From contig VLTN01000009.1 of NCBI GenBank assembly GCA_008330645.1, positions 124,001-188,000 of the forward strand: DNA of 64,000 nucleotides. Reading direction: 5' to 3'. Of the stretch, positions 1 to 12,000 are shown one piece after another; the first letter of the stretch is position 1, and the number at the start of each line of letters is the position of its first letter. The translations under genes and the position numbers were made by a program. The notes below the pieces were generated by a model, which made no database searches, had not been told where the DNA came from, and saw only the letters and a list, made by a program, of their open reading frames with translations. The stretch is from Cafeteria roenbergensis. Taxonomy: Eukaryota; Sar; Bigyra; Bicosoecida; Cafeteriaceae.

Positions 1-3000
1 TCCGACGACGACACCAACACGTGACCCGACGACGACGACGACCCGCCGCCGCTCACCACCGACACGTGCCCGCCCTCGTACCGAGTGTCAGTCGTGGACG
101 TTGCCCGCCGACCACCACCACGTTGCCGCCCGACCCGCCAGACGACGTCCCCGCGCTCACGGCCACGCTGCCGCCCGACCCGCCAGACGACGTCCCCGCG
201 CTCACAGACACCGACCCGCCCGGCCCGCTGTTCGTCGACCCCACGCCCACCGACACCGACCCCGCAGCGCCCCCGGTGGCCGCACCAGTCGACACCACCA
301 CGCGCTCCCGGCCGTGCCCGCCGTGGACGCGCCGCTCAGCACCGACACCGCACCCGACGCACCCGACTGCGTCGTGCCCGTCGACAGCGTCAGCCACCCG
401 CTCACGCCCGCAGACGAAGCGTCCGACGACGACACCAACACGTGACCCGACGACGACGACGACCCGCCGCCGCTCACCACCGACACGTGCCCGCCCTCGT
501 ACCGAGTGTCAGTCGTGGACCCCGCCGACACCACCACGTTGCCGCCCGACCCGCCAGACGACGTCCCCGCGCTCACGGCCACGCTGCCGCCCGACCCGCC
601 AGACGACGTCCCCGCGCTCACGGCCACGCTGCCGCCCGACCCGCCAGACGACGTCCCCGCGCTCACAGACACCGACCCGCCCGGCCCGCTGTTCGTCGAC
701 CCCACGCCCACCGACACCGACCCCGCAGCGCCCCCGGTGGCCGCACCAGTCGACACCACCACGCTCCCGGCCGTGCCCGCCGTGGACGCGCCGCTCAGCA
801 CCGACACCGCACCCGACGCACCCGACTGCGTCGTGCCCGTCGACAGCGTCAGCCACCCGCTCACGCCCGCAGACGAAGCGTCCGACGACGACACCAACAC
901 GTGACCCGACGACGACGACGACCCCGCGCCGCTCACCACCGACACGTGCCCGCCCTCGTACCGAGTGTCAGTCGTGGACCCCGCCGACACCACCACGTTG
1001 CCGCCCGACCCGCCAGACGACGTCCCCGCGCTCACGGCCACGCTGCCGCCCGACCCGCCAGACGACGTCCCCGCGCTCACAGACACCGACCCGCCCGGCC
1101 CGCTGTTCGTCGACCCCACGCCCACCGACACCGACCCCGCAGCGCCCCCGGTGGCCGCACCAGTCGACACCACCACGCTCCCGGCCGTGCCCGCCGTGGA
1201 CGCGCCGCTCAGCACCGACACCGCACCCGACGCACCCGACTGCGTCGTGCCCGTCGACAGCGTCAGCCACCCGCTCACGCCCGCAGACGAAGCGTCCGAC
1301 GACGACACCAACACGTGACCCGACGACGACGACGACCCGCCGCCGCTCACCACCGACACGTGCCCGCCCTCGTACCGAGTGTCAGTCGTGGACCCCGCCG
1401 ACACCACCACGTTGCCGCCCGACCCGCCAGACGACGTCCCCGCGCTCACGGCCACGCTGCCGCCCGACCCGCCAGACGACGTCCCCGCGCTCACGGCCAC
1501 GCTGCCGCCCGACCCGCCAGACGACGTCCCCGCGCTCACAGACACCGACCCGCCCGGCCCGCTGTTCGTCGACCCCACGCCCACCGACACCGACCCCGCA
1601 GCGCCCCCGGTGGCCGCACCAGTCGACACCACCACGCTCCCGGCCGTGCCCGCCGTGGACGCGCCGCTCAGCACCGACACCGCACCCGACGCACCCGACT
1701 GCGTCGTGCCCGTCGACAGCGTCAGCCACCCGCTCACGCCCGCAGACGTGGCGTCCGACGACGACACCAACACGTGACCCGACGACGACGACGACCCGCC
1801 GCCGCTCACCACCGACACGTGCCCGCCCTCGTACCGAGTGTCAGTCGTGGACCCCGCCGACACCACCACGTTGCCGCCCGACCCGCCAGACGACGTCCCC
1901 GCGCTCACGGCCACGCTGCCGCCCGACCCGCCAGACGACGTCCCCGCGCTCACAGACACCGACCCGCCCGGCCCGCTGTTCGTCGACCCCACGCCCACCG
2001 ACACCGACCCCGCAGCGCCCCCGGTGGCCGCACCAGTCGACACCACCACGCTCCCGGCCGTGCCCGCCGTGGACGCGCCGCTCAGCACCGACACCGCACC
2101 CGACGCACCCGACTGCGTCGTGCCCGTCGACAGCGTCAGCCACCCGCTCACGCCCGCAGACGAAGCGTCCGACGACGACACCAACACGTGACCCGACGAC
2201 GACGACGACCCGCCGCCGCTCACCACCGACACGTGCCCGCCCTCGTACCGAGTGTCAGTCGTGGACCCCGCCGACACCACCACGTTGCCGCCCGACCCGC
2301 CAGACGACGTCCCCGCGCTCACGGCCACGCTGCCGCCCGACCCGCCAGACGACGTCCCCGCGCTCACGGCCACGCTGCCGCCCGACCCGCCAGACGACGT
2401 CCCCGCGCTCACGGCCACGCTGCCGCCCGACCCGCCAGACGACGTCCCCGCGCTCACAGACACCGACCCGCCCGGCCCGCTGTTCGTCGACCCCACGCCC
2501 ACCGACACCGACCCCGCAGCGCCCCCGGTGGCCGCACCAGTCGACACCACCACGCTCCCGGCCGTGCCCGCCGTGGACGCGCCGCTCAGCACCGACACCG
2601 CACCCGACGCACCCGACTGCGTCGTGCCCGTCGACAGCGTCAGCCACCCGCTCACGCCCGCAGACGAAGCGTCCGACGACGACACCAACACGTGACCCGA
2701 CGACGACGACGACCCGCCGCCGCTCACCACCGACACGTGCCCGCCCTCGTACCGAGTGTCAGTCGTGGACCCCGCCGACACCACCACGTTGCCGCCCGAC
2801 CCGCCAGACGACGTCCCCGCGCTCACGGCCACGCTGCCGCCCGACCCGCCAGACGACGTCCCCGCGCTCACAGACACCGACCCGCCCGGCCCGCTGTTCG
2901 TCGACCCCACGCCCACCGACACCGACCCCGCAGCGCCCCCGGTGGCCGCACCAGTCGACACCACCACGCTCCCGGCCGTGCCCGCCGTGGACGCGCCGCT

Positions 3001-6000
3001 CAGCACCGACACCGCACCCGACGCACCCGACTGCGTCGTGCCCGTCGACAGCGTCAGCCACCCGCTCACGCCCGCAGACGTGGCGTCCGACGACGACACC
3101 AACACGTGACCCGACGACGACGACGACCCGGCGCCGCTCACCACCGACACGTGCCCGCCCTCGTACCGAGTGTCAGTCGTGGACCCCGCCGACACCACCA
3201 CGTTGCCGCCCGACCCGCCAGACGACGTCCCCGCGCTCACGGCCACGCTGCCGCCCGACCCGCCAGACGACGTCCCCGCGCTCACCGCCACGCTCGACAG
3301 ACACGTCCCCCGCGCTCACAGACACCCGACCCGCCCGACCCGCTGTTCGTCGACCCCACGCCCACCGACACCGACCCCGCAGCGCCCCCGGTGGCCGCAC
3401 CAGTCGACACCACCACGCTCCCGGCCGTGCCCGCCGTGGACGCGCCGCTCAGCACCGACACCGCACCCGACGCACCCGACTGCGTCGTGCCCGTCGACAG
3501 CGTCAGCCACCCGCTCACGCCCGCAGACGAAGCGTCCGACGACGACACCAACACGTGACCCGACGACGACGACGACCCGCCGCCGCTCACCACCGACACG
3601 TGCCCGCCCTCGTACCGAGTGTCAGTCGTGGACCCCGCCGACACCACCACGTTGCCGCCCGACCCGCCAGACGACGTCCCCGCGCTCACGGCCACGCTGC
3701 CGCCCGACCCGCCAGACGACGTCCCCGCGCTCACGGCCACGCTGCCGCCCGACCCGCCAGACGACGTCCCCGCGCTCACAGACACCGACCCGCCCGACCC
3801 GCTGTTCGTCGACCCCACGCCCACCGACACCGACCCCGCAGCGCCCCCGGTGGCCGCACCAGTCGACACCACCACGCTCCCGGCCGTGCCCGCCGTGGAC
3901 GCGCCGCTCAGCACCGACACCGCACCCGACGCACCCGACTGCGTCGTGCCCGTCGACAGCGTCAGCCACCCGCTCACGCCCGCAGACGAAGCGTCCGACG
4001 ACGACACCAACACGTGACCCGACGACGACGACGACCCGGCGCCGCTCACCACCGACACGTGCCCGCCCTCGTACCGAGTGTCAGTCGTGGACCCCGCCGA
4101 CACCACCACGTTGCCGCCCGACCCGCCAGACGACGTCCCCGCGCTCACGGCCACGCTGCCGCCCGACCCGCCAGACGACGTCCCCGCGCTCACAGACACC
4201 GACCCGCCCGGCCCGCTGTTCGTCGACCCCACGCCCACCGACACCGACCCCGCAGCGCCCCCGGTGGCCGCACCAGTCGACACCACCACGCTCCCGGCCG
4301 TGCCCGCCGTGGACGCGCCGCTCAGCACCGACACCGCACCCGACGCACCCGACTGCGTCGTGCCCGTCGACAGCGTCAGCCACCCGCTCACGCCCGCAGA
4401 CGAAGCGTCCGACGACGACACCAACACGTGACCCGACGACGACGACGACCCGCCGCCGCTCACCACCGACACGTGCCCGCCCTCGTACCGAGTGTCAGTC
4501 GTGGACCCCGCCGACACCACCACGTTGCCGCCCGACCCGCCAGACGACGTCCCCGCGCTCACGGCCACGCCCCCGCCCGACCCGCCAGACGACGTCCCCG
4601 CGCTCACAGACACCGACCCGCCCGGCCCGCTGTTCGTCGACCCCACGCCCACCGACACCGACCCCGCAGCGCCCCCGGTGGCCGCACCAGTCGACACCAC
4701 CACGCTCCCGGCCGTGCCCGCCGTGGACGCGCCGCTCAGCACCGACACCGCACCCGACGCACCCGACTGCGTCGTGCCCGTCGACAGCGTCAGCCACCCG
4801 CTCACGCCCGCAGACGTGGCGTCCGACGACGACACCAACACGTGACCCGACGACGACGACGACCCGGCGCCGCTCACCACCGACACGTGCCCGCCCTCGT
4901 ACCGAGTGTCAGTCGTGGAACCCGCCTCCAGGATCAGGTCGCCACCATCGAAGCCTGTGCCACTGTCACCAGCCCCGATGCTCACATGCCCGGCCTCACC
5001 TGACGTCGAAGCTCCGCCCTCAATCACAACGCTCCCACCGGTCCCAGTGCCGGATGAGCCACCAGCGATGCTCACGAAGCCGCCCACGCCCGTTGCGGTC
5101 GAGCCGCCGGAAATGCTCACCAGACCGCCCGTCGAGTCTCCGGACCCGGCCTGCATCAGCAGAGTGCCGCCGACTGACCCAGTGGCGGTGGACGACCCGG
5201 AGCTCACAGACACCGACCCGCCCGGCCCGCTGTTCGTCGACCCCACGCCCACCGACACCGACCCCGCAGCGCCCCCGGTGGCCGCACCAGTCGACACCAC
5301 CACGCTCCCGGCCGTGCCCGCCGTGGACGCGCCGCTCAGCACCGACACCGCACCCGACGCACCCGACTGCGTCGTGCCCGTCGACAGCGTCAGCCACCCG
5401 CTCACGCCCGCAGACGAAGCGTCCGACGACGACACCAACACGTGACCCGACGACGACGACGACCCGGCGCCGCTCACCACCGACACGTGCCCGCCCTCGT
5501 ACCGAGTGTCAGTCGTGGAACCCGCCTCCAGGATCAGGTCGCCACCATCGCCTGTGCCACTGTCACCAGCCCCGATGCTCACATGTCCGGCCTCACCTGA
5601 CGTCGAAGCTCCGCCCTCAATCACAACGCTCCCCACCGGTCCCAGTGCCGGATGAGCCACCAGCGACGCCCGTCGAGTCTCCGGACCCGGCCTGCATCAG
5701 CAGAGTGCCGCCGACTGACCCAGTGGCGGTGGACGACCCGGAGCTCACAGACACCGACCCGCCCGACCCGCTGTTCGTCGACCCCACGCCCACCGACACC
5801 GACCCCGCAGCGCCCCCGGTGGCCGCACCAGTCGACACCACCACGCTCCCGGCCGTGCCCGCCGTGGACGCGCCGCTCAGCACCGACACCGCACCCGACG
5901 CACCCGACTGCGTCGTGCCCGTCGACAGCGTCAGCCACCCGCTCACGCCCGCAGACGTGGCGTCCGACGACGACACCAACACGTGACCCGACGACGACGA

Positions 6001-9000
6001 CGACCCGCCGCCGCTCACCACCGACACGTGCCCGCCCTCGTACCGAGTGTCAGTCGTGGACCCCGCCGACACCACCACGTTGCCGCCCGACCCGCCAGAC
6101 GACGTCCCCGCGCTCACGGCCACGCTGCCGCCCGACCCGCCAGACGACGTCCCCGCGCTCACGGCCACGCTGCCGCCCGACCCGCCAGACGACGTCCCCG
6201 CGCTCACAGACACCGACCCGCCCGGCCCGCTGTTCGTCGACCCCACGCCCACCGACACCGACCCCGCAGCGCCCCCGGTGGCCGCACCAGTCGACACCAC
6301 CACGCTCCCGGCCGTGCCCGCCGTGGACGCGCCGCTCAGCACCGACACCGCACCCGACGCACCCGACTGCGTCGTGCCCGTCGACAGCGTCAGCCACCCG
6401 CTCACGCCCGCAGACGAAGCGTCCGACGACGACACCAACACGTGACCCGACGACGACGACGACCCGCCGCCGCTCACCACCGACACGTGCCCGCCCTCGT
6501 ACCGAGTGTCAGTCGTGGACCCCGCCGACACCACCACGTTGCCGCCCGACCCGCCAGACGACGTCCCGCGCGCTCACAGACACCGACCCGCCCGGCCCGC
6601 TGTCCGTCGACCCCACGCCCACCCACGACACGACCCCGCAGCGCCCCCGGTGGCCGCACCAGTCGACACCACCACGCTCCCGGCCGTGCCCGCCGTGGAC
6701 GCGCCGCTCAGCACCGACACCGCACCCGACGCACCCGACTGCGTCGTGCCCGTCGACAGCGTCAGCCACCCGCTCACGCCCGCAGACGAAGCGTCCGACG
6801 ACGACGACACCAACACGTGACCCGACGACGACGACGACCCGCCGCCGCTCACCACCGACACGTGCCCGCCCTCGTACCGAGTGTCAGTCGTGGACCCCGC
6901 CGACACCACCACGTTGCCGCCCGACCCGCCAGACGACGTCCCCGCGCTCACGGCCACGCTGCCGCCCGACCCGCCAGACGACGTCCCCGCGCTCACAGAC
7001 ACCGACCCGCCCGGCCCGCTGTTCGTCGACCCCACGCCCACCGACACCGACCCCGCAGCGCCCCCGGTGGCCGCACCAGTCGACACCACCACGCTCCCGG
7101 CCGTGCCCGCCGTGGACGCGCCGCTCAGCACCGACACCGCACCCGACGCACCCGACTGCGTCGTGCCCGTCGACAGCGTCAGCCACCCGCTCACGCCCGC
7201 AGACGAAGCGTCCGACGACGACACCAACACGTGACCCGACGACGACGACGACCCGCCGCCGCTCACCACCGACACGTGCCCGCCCTCGTACCGAGTGTCA
7301 GTCGTGGACCCCGCCGACACCACCACGTTGCCGCCCGACCCGCCAGACCACGACGCTCACGGCCACGCTGCGCTCGACAGACGACACCGACACCGACCCC
7401 GGCCCGCTGTTCGTCGACCCCACGCCCACCGACACCGACCCCGCAGCGCCCCCGGTGGCCGCACCAGTCGACACCACCACGCTCCCGGCCGTGCCCGCCG
7501 TGGACGCGCCGCTCAGCACCGACACCGCACCCGACGCACCCGACTGCGTCGTGCCCGTCGACAGCGTCAGCCACCCGCTCACGCCCGCAGACGAAGCGTC
7601 CGACGACGACACCAACACGTGACCCGACGACGACGACGACCCGGCGCCGCTCACCACCGACACGTGCCCGCCCTCGTACCGAGTGTCAGTCGTGGAACCC
7701 GCCTCCAGGATCAGGTCGCCACCATCGAAGCCTGTGCCACTGTCACCAGCCCCGATGCTCACATGCCCGGCCTCACCTGACGTCGAAGCTCCGCCCTCAA
7801 TCACAACGCTCCCACCGGTCCCAGTGCCGGATGAGCCACCAGCGATGCTCACGAAGCCGCCCACGCCCGTTGCGGTCGAGCCGCCGGAAATGCTCACCAG
7901 ACCGCCCGTCGAGTCTCCGGACCCGGCCTGCATCAGCAGAGTGCCGCCGACTGACCCAGTGGCGGTGGACGACCCGGAGCTCACAGACACCGACCCGCCC
8001 GACCCGCTGTTCGTCGACCCCACGCCCACCGACACCGACCCCGCAGCGCCCCCGGTGGCCGCACCAGTCGACACCACCACGCTCCCGGCCGTGCCCGCCG
8101 TGGACGCGCCGCTCAGCACCGACACCGCACCCGACGCACCCGACTGCGTCGTGCCCGTCGACAGCGTCAGCCACCCGCTCACGCCCGCAGACGAAGCGTC
8201 CGACGACGACACCAACACGTGACCCGACGACGACGACGACCCGGCGCCGCTCACCACCGACACGTGCCCGCCCTCGTACCGAGTGTCAGTCGTGGAACCC
8301 GCCTCCAGGATCAGGTCGCCACCATCGAAGCCTGTGCCACTGTCACCAGCCCCGATGCTCACATGCCCGGCCTCACCTGACGTCGAAGCTCCGCCCTCAA
8401 TCACAACGCTCCCACCGGTCCCAGTGCCGGATGAGCCACCAGCGATGCTCACGAAGCCGCCCACGCCCGATGAGGTCGAGCCGCCGGAAATGCTCACCAG
8501 ACCACCCGTCAAGTCTCCGGACCCAGCCTGCATCAGCAGAGTGCCGCCGACTGACCCAGTGGCGGTGGACGACCCGGAGCTCACAGACACCGACCCGCCC
8601 GGCCCGCTGTTCGTCGACCCCACGCCCACCGACACCGACCCCGCAGCGCCCCCGGTGGCCGCACCAGTCGACACCACCACGCTCCCGGCCGTGCCCGCCG
8701 TGGACGCGCCGCTCAGCACCGACACCGCACCCGACGCACCCGACTGCGTCGTGCCCGTCGACAGCGTCAGCCACCCGCTCACGCCCGCAGACGAAGCGTC
8801 CGACGACGACACCAACACGTGACCCGACGACGACGACGACCCGCCGCCGCTCACCACCGACACGTGCCCGCCCTCGTACCGAGTGTCAGTCGTGGACCCC
8901 GCCGACACCACCACGTTGCCGCCCGACCCGCCAGACGACGTCCCCGCGCTCACAGACACCGACCCGCCCGGCCCGCTGTCCGTCGACCCCACGCCCACCG

Positions 9001-12000
9001 ACACCGACCCCGCAGCGCCCCCGGTGGCCGCACCAGTCGACACCACCACGCTCCCGGCCGTGCCCGCCGTGGACGCGCCGCTCAGCACCGACACCGCACC
9101 CGACGCACCCGACTGCGTCGTGCCCGTCGACAGCGTCAGCCACCCGCTCACGCCCGCAGACGTGGCGTCCGACGACGACACCAACACGTGACCCGACGAC
9201 GACGACGACCCGGCGCCGCTCACCACCGACACGTGCCCGCCCTCGTACCGAGTGTCAGTCGTTCCTCCAGCCTTGATCATCACCGGGCCCCCACGTCCGC
9301 CAGTCGATTCTCCGGCGACAAGGGACACCACTCCTCCCGTTCCTTGCGCCGCGCTTCCGGCGTGAAGGGATACCATGCCCGCAGCGTCTCCGCTTCCTGC
9401 AACTATGGACACGTGACCCCCTTGGAGGCCGCTTCCGCTCGCGATTCTGACGGAGCCTCCTGTTCCAGCCGGTGCTCCACCCGCCGTGACGGAAACGCTC
9501 CCAGCCCTGAACGCTCCGCTTGCAGCACTTCCCGATGAAATTTGCACCTGGCCCGCGTGTGCTGACGAACTGGTTCCGGCAGACATGATGATGCTCCCCG
9601 ACTGACCTCCAGTTGATGGCCCCGACACGATCGACAGCGACCCAGAGCTGCTTGCCGAAGCGGCTCCAGTCTGCAAGGAGACGTGGCCCGTGCCTACTGC
9701 CGCAGCAAGCGACCGCAAAGCAATGTCAGAGACGGCTTCCAGCGTCGCGGTCGAGCCAGCGGTAATCGACACGCGCCCTGCTGCAGCGTTGGCGATGATG
9801 TTGCTTGCAGCAATGACGGACACCGGCCCTGCTGTTGTTGCAACGTCGATCCCGGCCCCGCTGTCGATGTGCAGCTCGCTTGCAGCGTCAATCGTTGCGT
9901 GCTGGCCCAGTTTTCCAGGCAGCACACGAAGGTACCTGGAGGCCAGTGCGCCAATCTGGAGCACTCCAGTGCTTCCAATTGAGAGCCGCTCCGTCAGGGT
10001 GCTTGTCCCGTCTTCGGTTGTGCTGAAGACTATGTTGCCACCCATTTCGGACGGCCCAACAGTCCCGTCTGGGGCGTCGACGGTGACAGCCAGTGTCGCT
10101 GCAGTTAAGAAGTCGGCTGCACCCAATCCTGTGTTTGGGCTGTACCCCTGGAACACGAGGCTGCGAATGAGGTCGTTGTCCTGGACCTGCTGAAGAGTGG
10201 AGCCAACCGAGCGAGATCGCCTGTAGGTGTCTATCGCCCGTTCGGCCCCGGTCGTTCCAGTTGGAGTGGTGATGGTGCGCAACCCGTCGGACGCGAGCAG
10301 GAATGCCTGCCCAGTGGCAGTTTCCATCTCGAAAATGTTGAAGTCAGAGCCAGCGGCCTTGTTTGGAATCCTCACGTTGACTACCGACGTCATGAACCCG
10401 CTGTCCAGGGCTTCGAGCCGCAGGACTGGCACTGTGGGCGAAGAGGAAGCTATCGTTGCCCCCCCGTTTTGCACTCGAAGTCGGCCATTGGCCACGATCG
10501 CATCGCCATTGTCCACGGCGAGCCCGCCCGAAGGAATCGTAACCCCGCCCAGCGCCTGGGTTCCGCCTTGGATTGTGGCCCCGCCAGCTTCCACAGACAA
10601 TCCCCCTCGCCCAATGGTCGTTCGCCCATCACCGCGCACTTCGAACATCGTGCCCTCTGTGTTGACAGCTCGGAGAAACGCGTAGTTGGCGTCCACGCCA
10701 ATTTTGTCCGAAGTCAAGTTGAGTGCCACGCCCTTGTAGGCGGCGTTGTCGATGTTGAAGTATGCAAGGGCCAGGTTTCCGTCGTTGCGTTGAACAAAGA
10801 GTCCGTCGTTCGATATTGACACTCCACCATCGAGAACGTCAATTCCCCCTTCACGGACCTCAATCCCATTGGCCTGCACGATGGTTTTGCCATCGCCTCG
10901 CACCGCAAACACGGAGTCTCCCCCTCGCACGGCTTCCAGCAGGAAGTAGTTGGCATCGGAGCCGGCAGAAGACGTGGCGCGGAAGACAGTGCTCGTAAAG
11001 CCACTGGTCACAGTCGTGCTCGCCAGAAGCGCCACATCGTTCGCTTTCGTGGCGAACACGCCTCCATCGTCGTCAACCACGATGCCTCCCGACTTAACGG
11101 TTACCCCCGTGTCGTCCACGACGAGACCGCCCTTGAGAATGGTCAAGCCTCGCTCCGTGATGCGCAAGTCACCATAGTCTCCCGAAGACACTTTGAGGAC
11201 GGAGTTTACCTCGAGGTCCTCGACGAACATCTGGCCGTCGCCACGCACGGAAAATTGGGTCTTGTTGCCAGACTTGGCTGAGATCAGGAAAAAGTCCGAC
11301 CGAGGCTCCTTGACCGTGGTCAGTTTCAAAAGCTCGCCCAGGTACGTTGGGCTCAGCGACTGCACAAGGCTTCCCGGGTTGTTCTGCGACGCGTTCGAGA
11401 GGAATCGTTCAGAGCCGCAGGCAGCGCCCTCGTAGCCGTCGAAGCAGAAGCACGAGCCAGATCCGGTGTCGCAGATGCCTTGGCCCGCGCACATCTGGAA
11501 CGTGCTCGCCGGGTTGGGGGAAGCATTGATGCTGAAAGTTCCTGAGCTCGCCTCTCCGGCAACAAGCCAGGTATAGCCAAGGCTGTGGCCAGAGTCAGCC
11601 GCAAACGTGACAAGCAACCCGTCGCTGCCGATCGCCACGGAAGCGTTGGATGACATCTGAAGGGGCGCAGAAAGAGAGCCTGAGCCAGAAAGCGACCACT
11701 GAACCAGGTTCGGAACAGAAGTCGTGTCAACTACTTGGATTCTGAACTCCACGTCGGAGGAGCCCTGGAAACCTGACGAGTTGGAAATCTGGATGTCTCG
11801 GGGGAATAGCCCGAACCCGCAGTTGACCGAGCCTCCGCCCACGGCTGAGGCCATCCGACTGCGAAGCCAGCATGAACATCAAACGGTCAGCCACACGAAG
11901 TGGGGGGCATACATGCCGGGCAAGATGAGGCAAGGCGCGGCCGTGAAAGCCTCTGGCACTCGCCTCGAGTGTGTGGCCCCTGGGCACTGACGGAATCAAG

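Larger units (their letters stand above)
1..9260 (-). repeat. Hierarchical tandem repeat: 45-bp coils in 414-bp superunits
   Basis: The same junction sequence (gtgtcagtcgtgga on the plus strand) recurs at about 85, 506, 965, 1379, 1838, 2252, 2756, 3170, 3619, 4078, 4492, 4906, 5506, 6047, 6506, 6881, 7295, 7683, 8283, 8883 and 9252. Common spacings are 369, 414, 459 and 504 bp, differing in steps of 45 bp. A 414-bp unit encodes nine coils of 15-17 residues (138 residues). The added or lost blocks are copies of the coil GSVAVSAGTSSGGSG. Units are nearly identical in sequence. This is the coding repeat of the minus-strand surface-protein gene. Spacings of 421, 449, 541, 375 and 388 bp fall outside the series. 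Confidence 0.95.

Noticed and set aside
21-5986. Long plus-strand open frames over the solenoid array (for example 21-5003, 85-3558 and 3170-5986)
   Set aside because: They encode low-complexity Pro/Thr/Arg or His/Arg runs that exist only because the repeat lacks stops. The minus frame joins EGF exons through good splice sites.
1-9260. CRISPR-like regular repeats
   Set aside because: No short repeats separated by unique spacers. The period is a coding superunit with nearly identical content throughout.
9280-11860. Viral origin for the fibre-like VRGDG segment
   Set aside because: The segment is spliced to a signal peptide and EGF exons and lies among host genes. No capsid, integrase or polymerase gene is near, so resemblance in repeat pattern alone is not enough.
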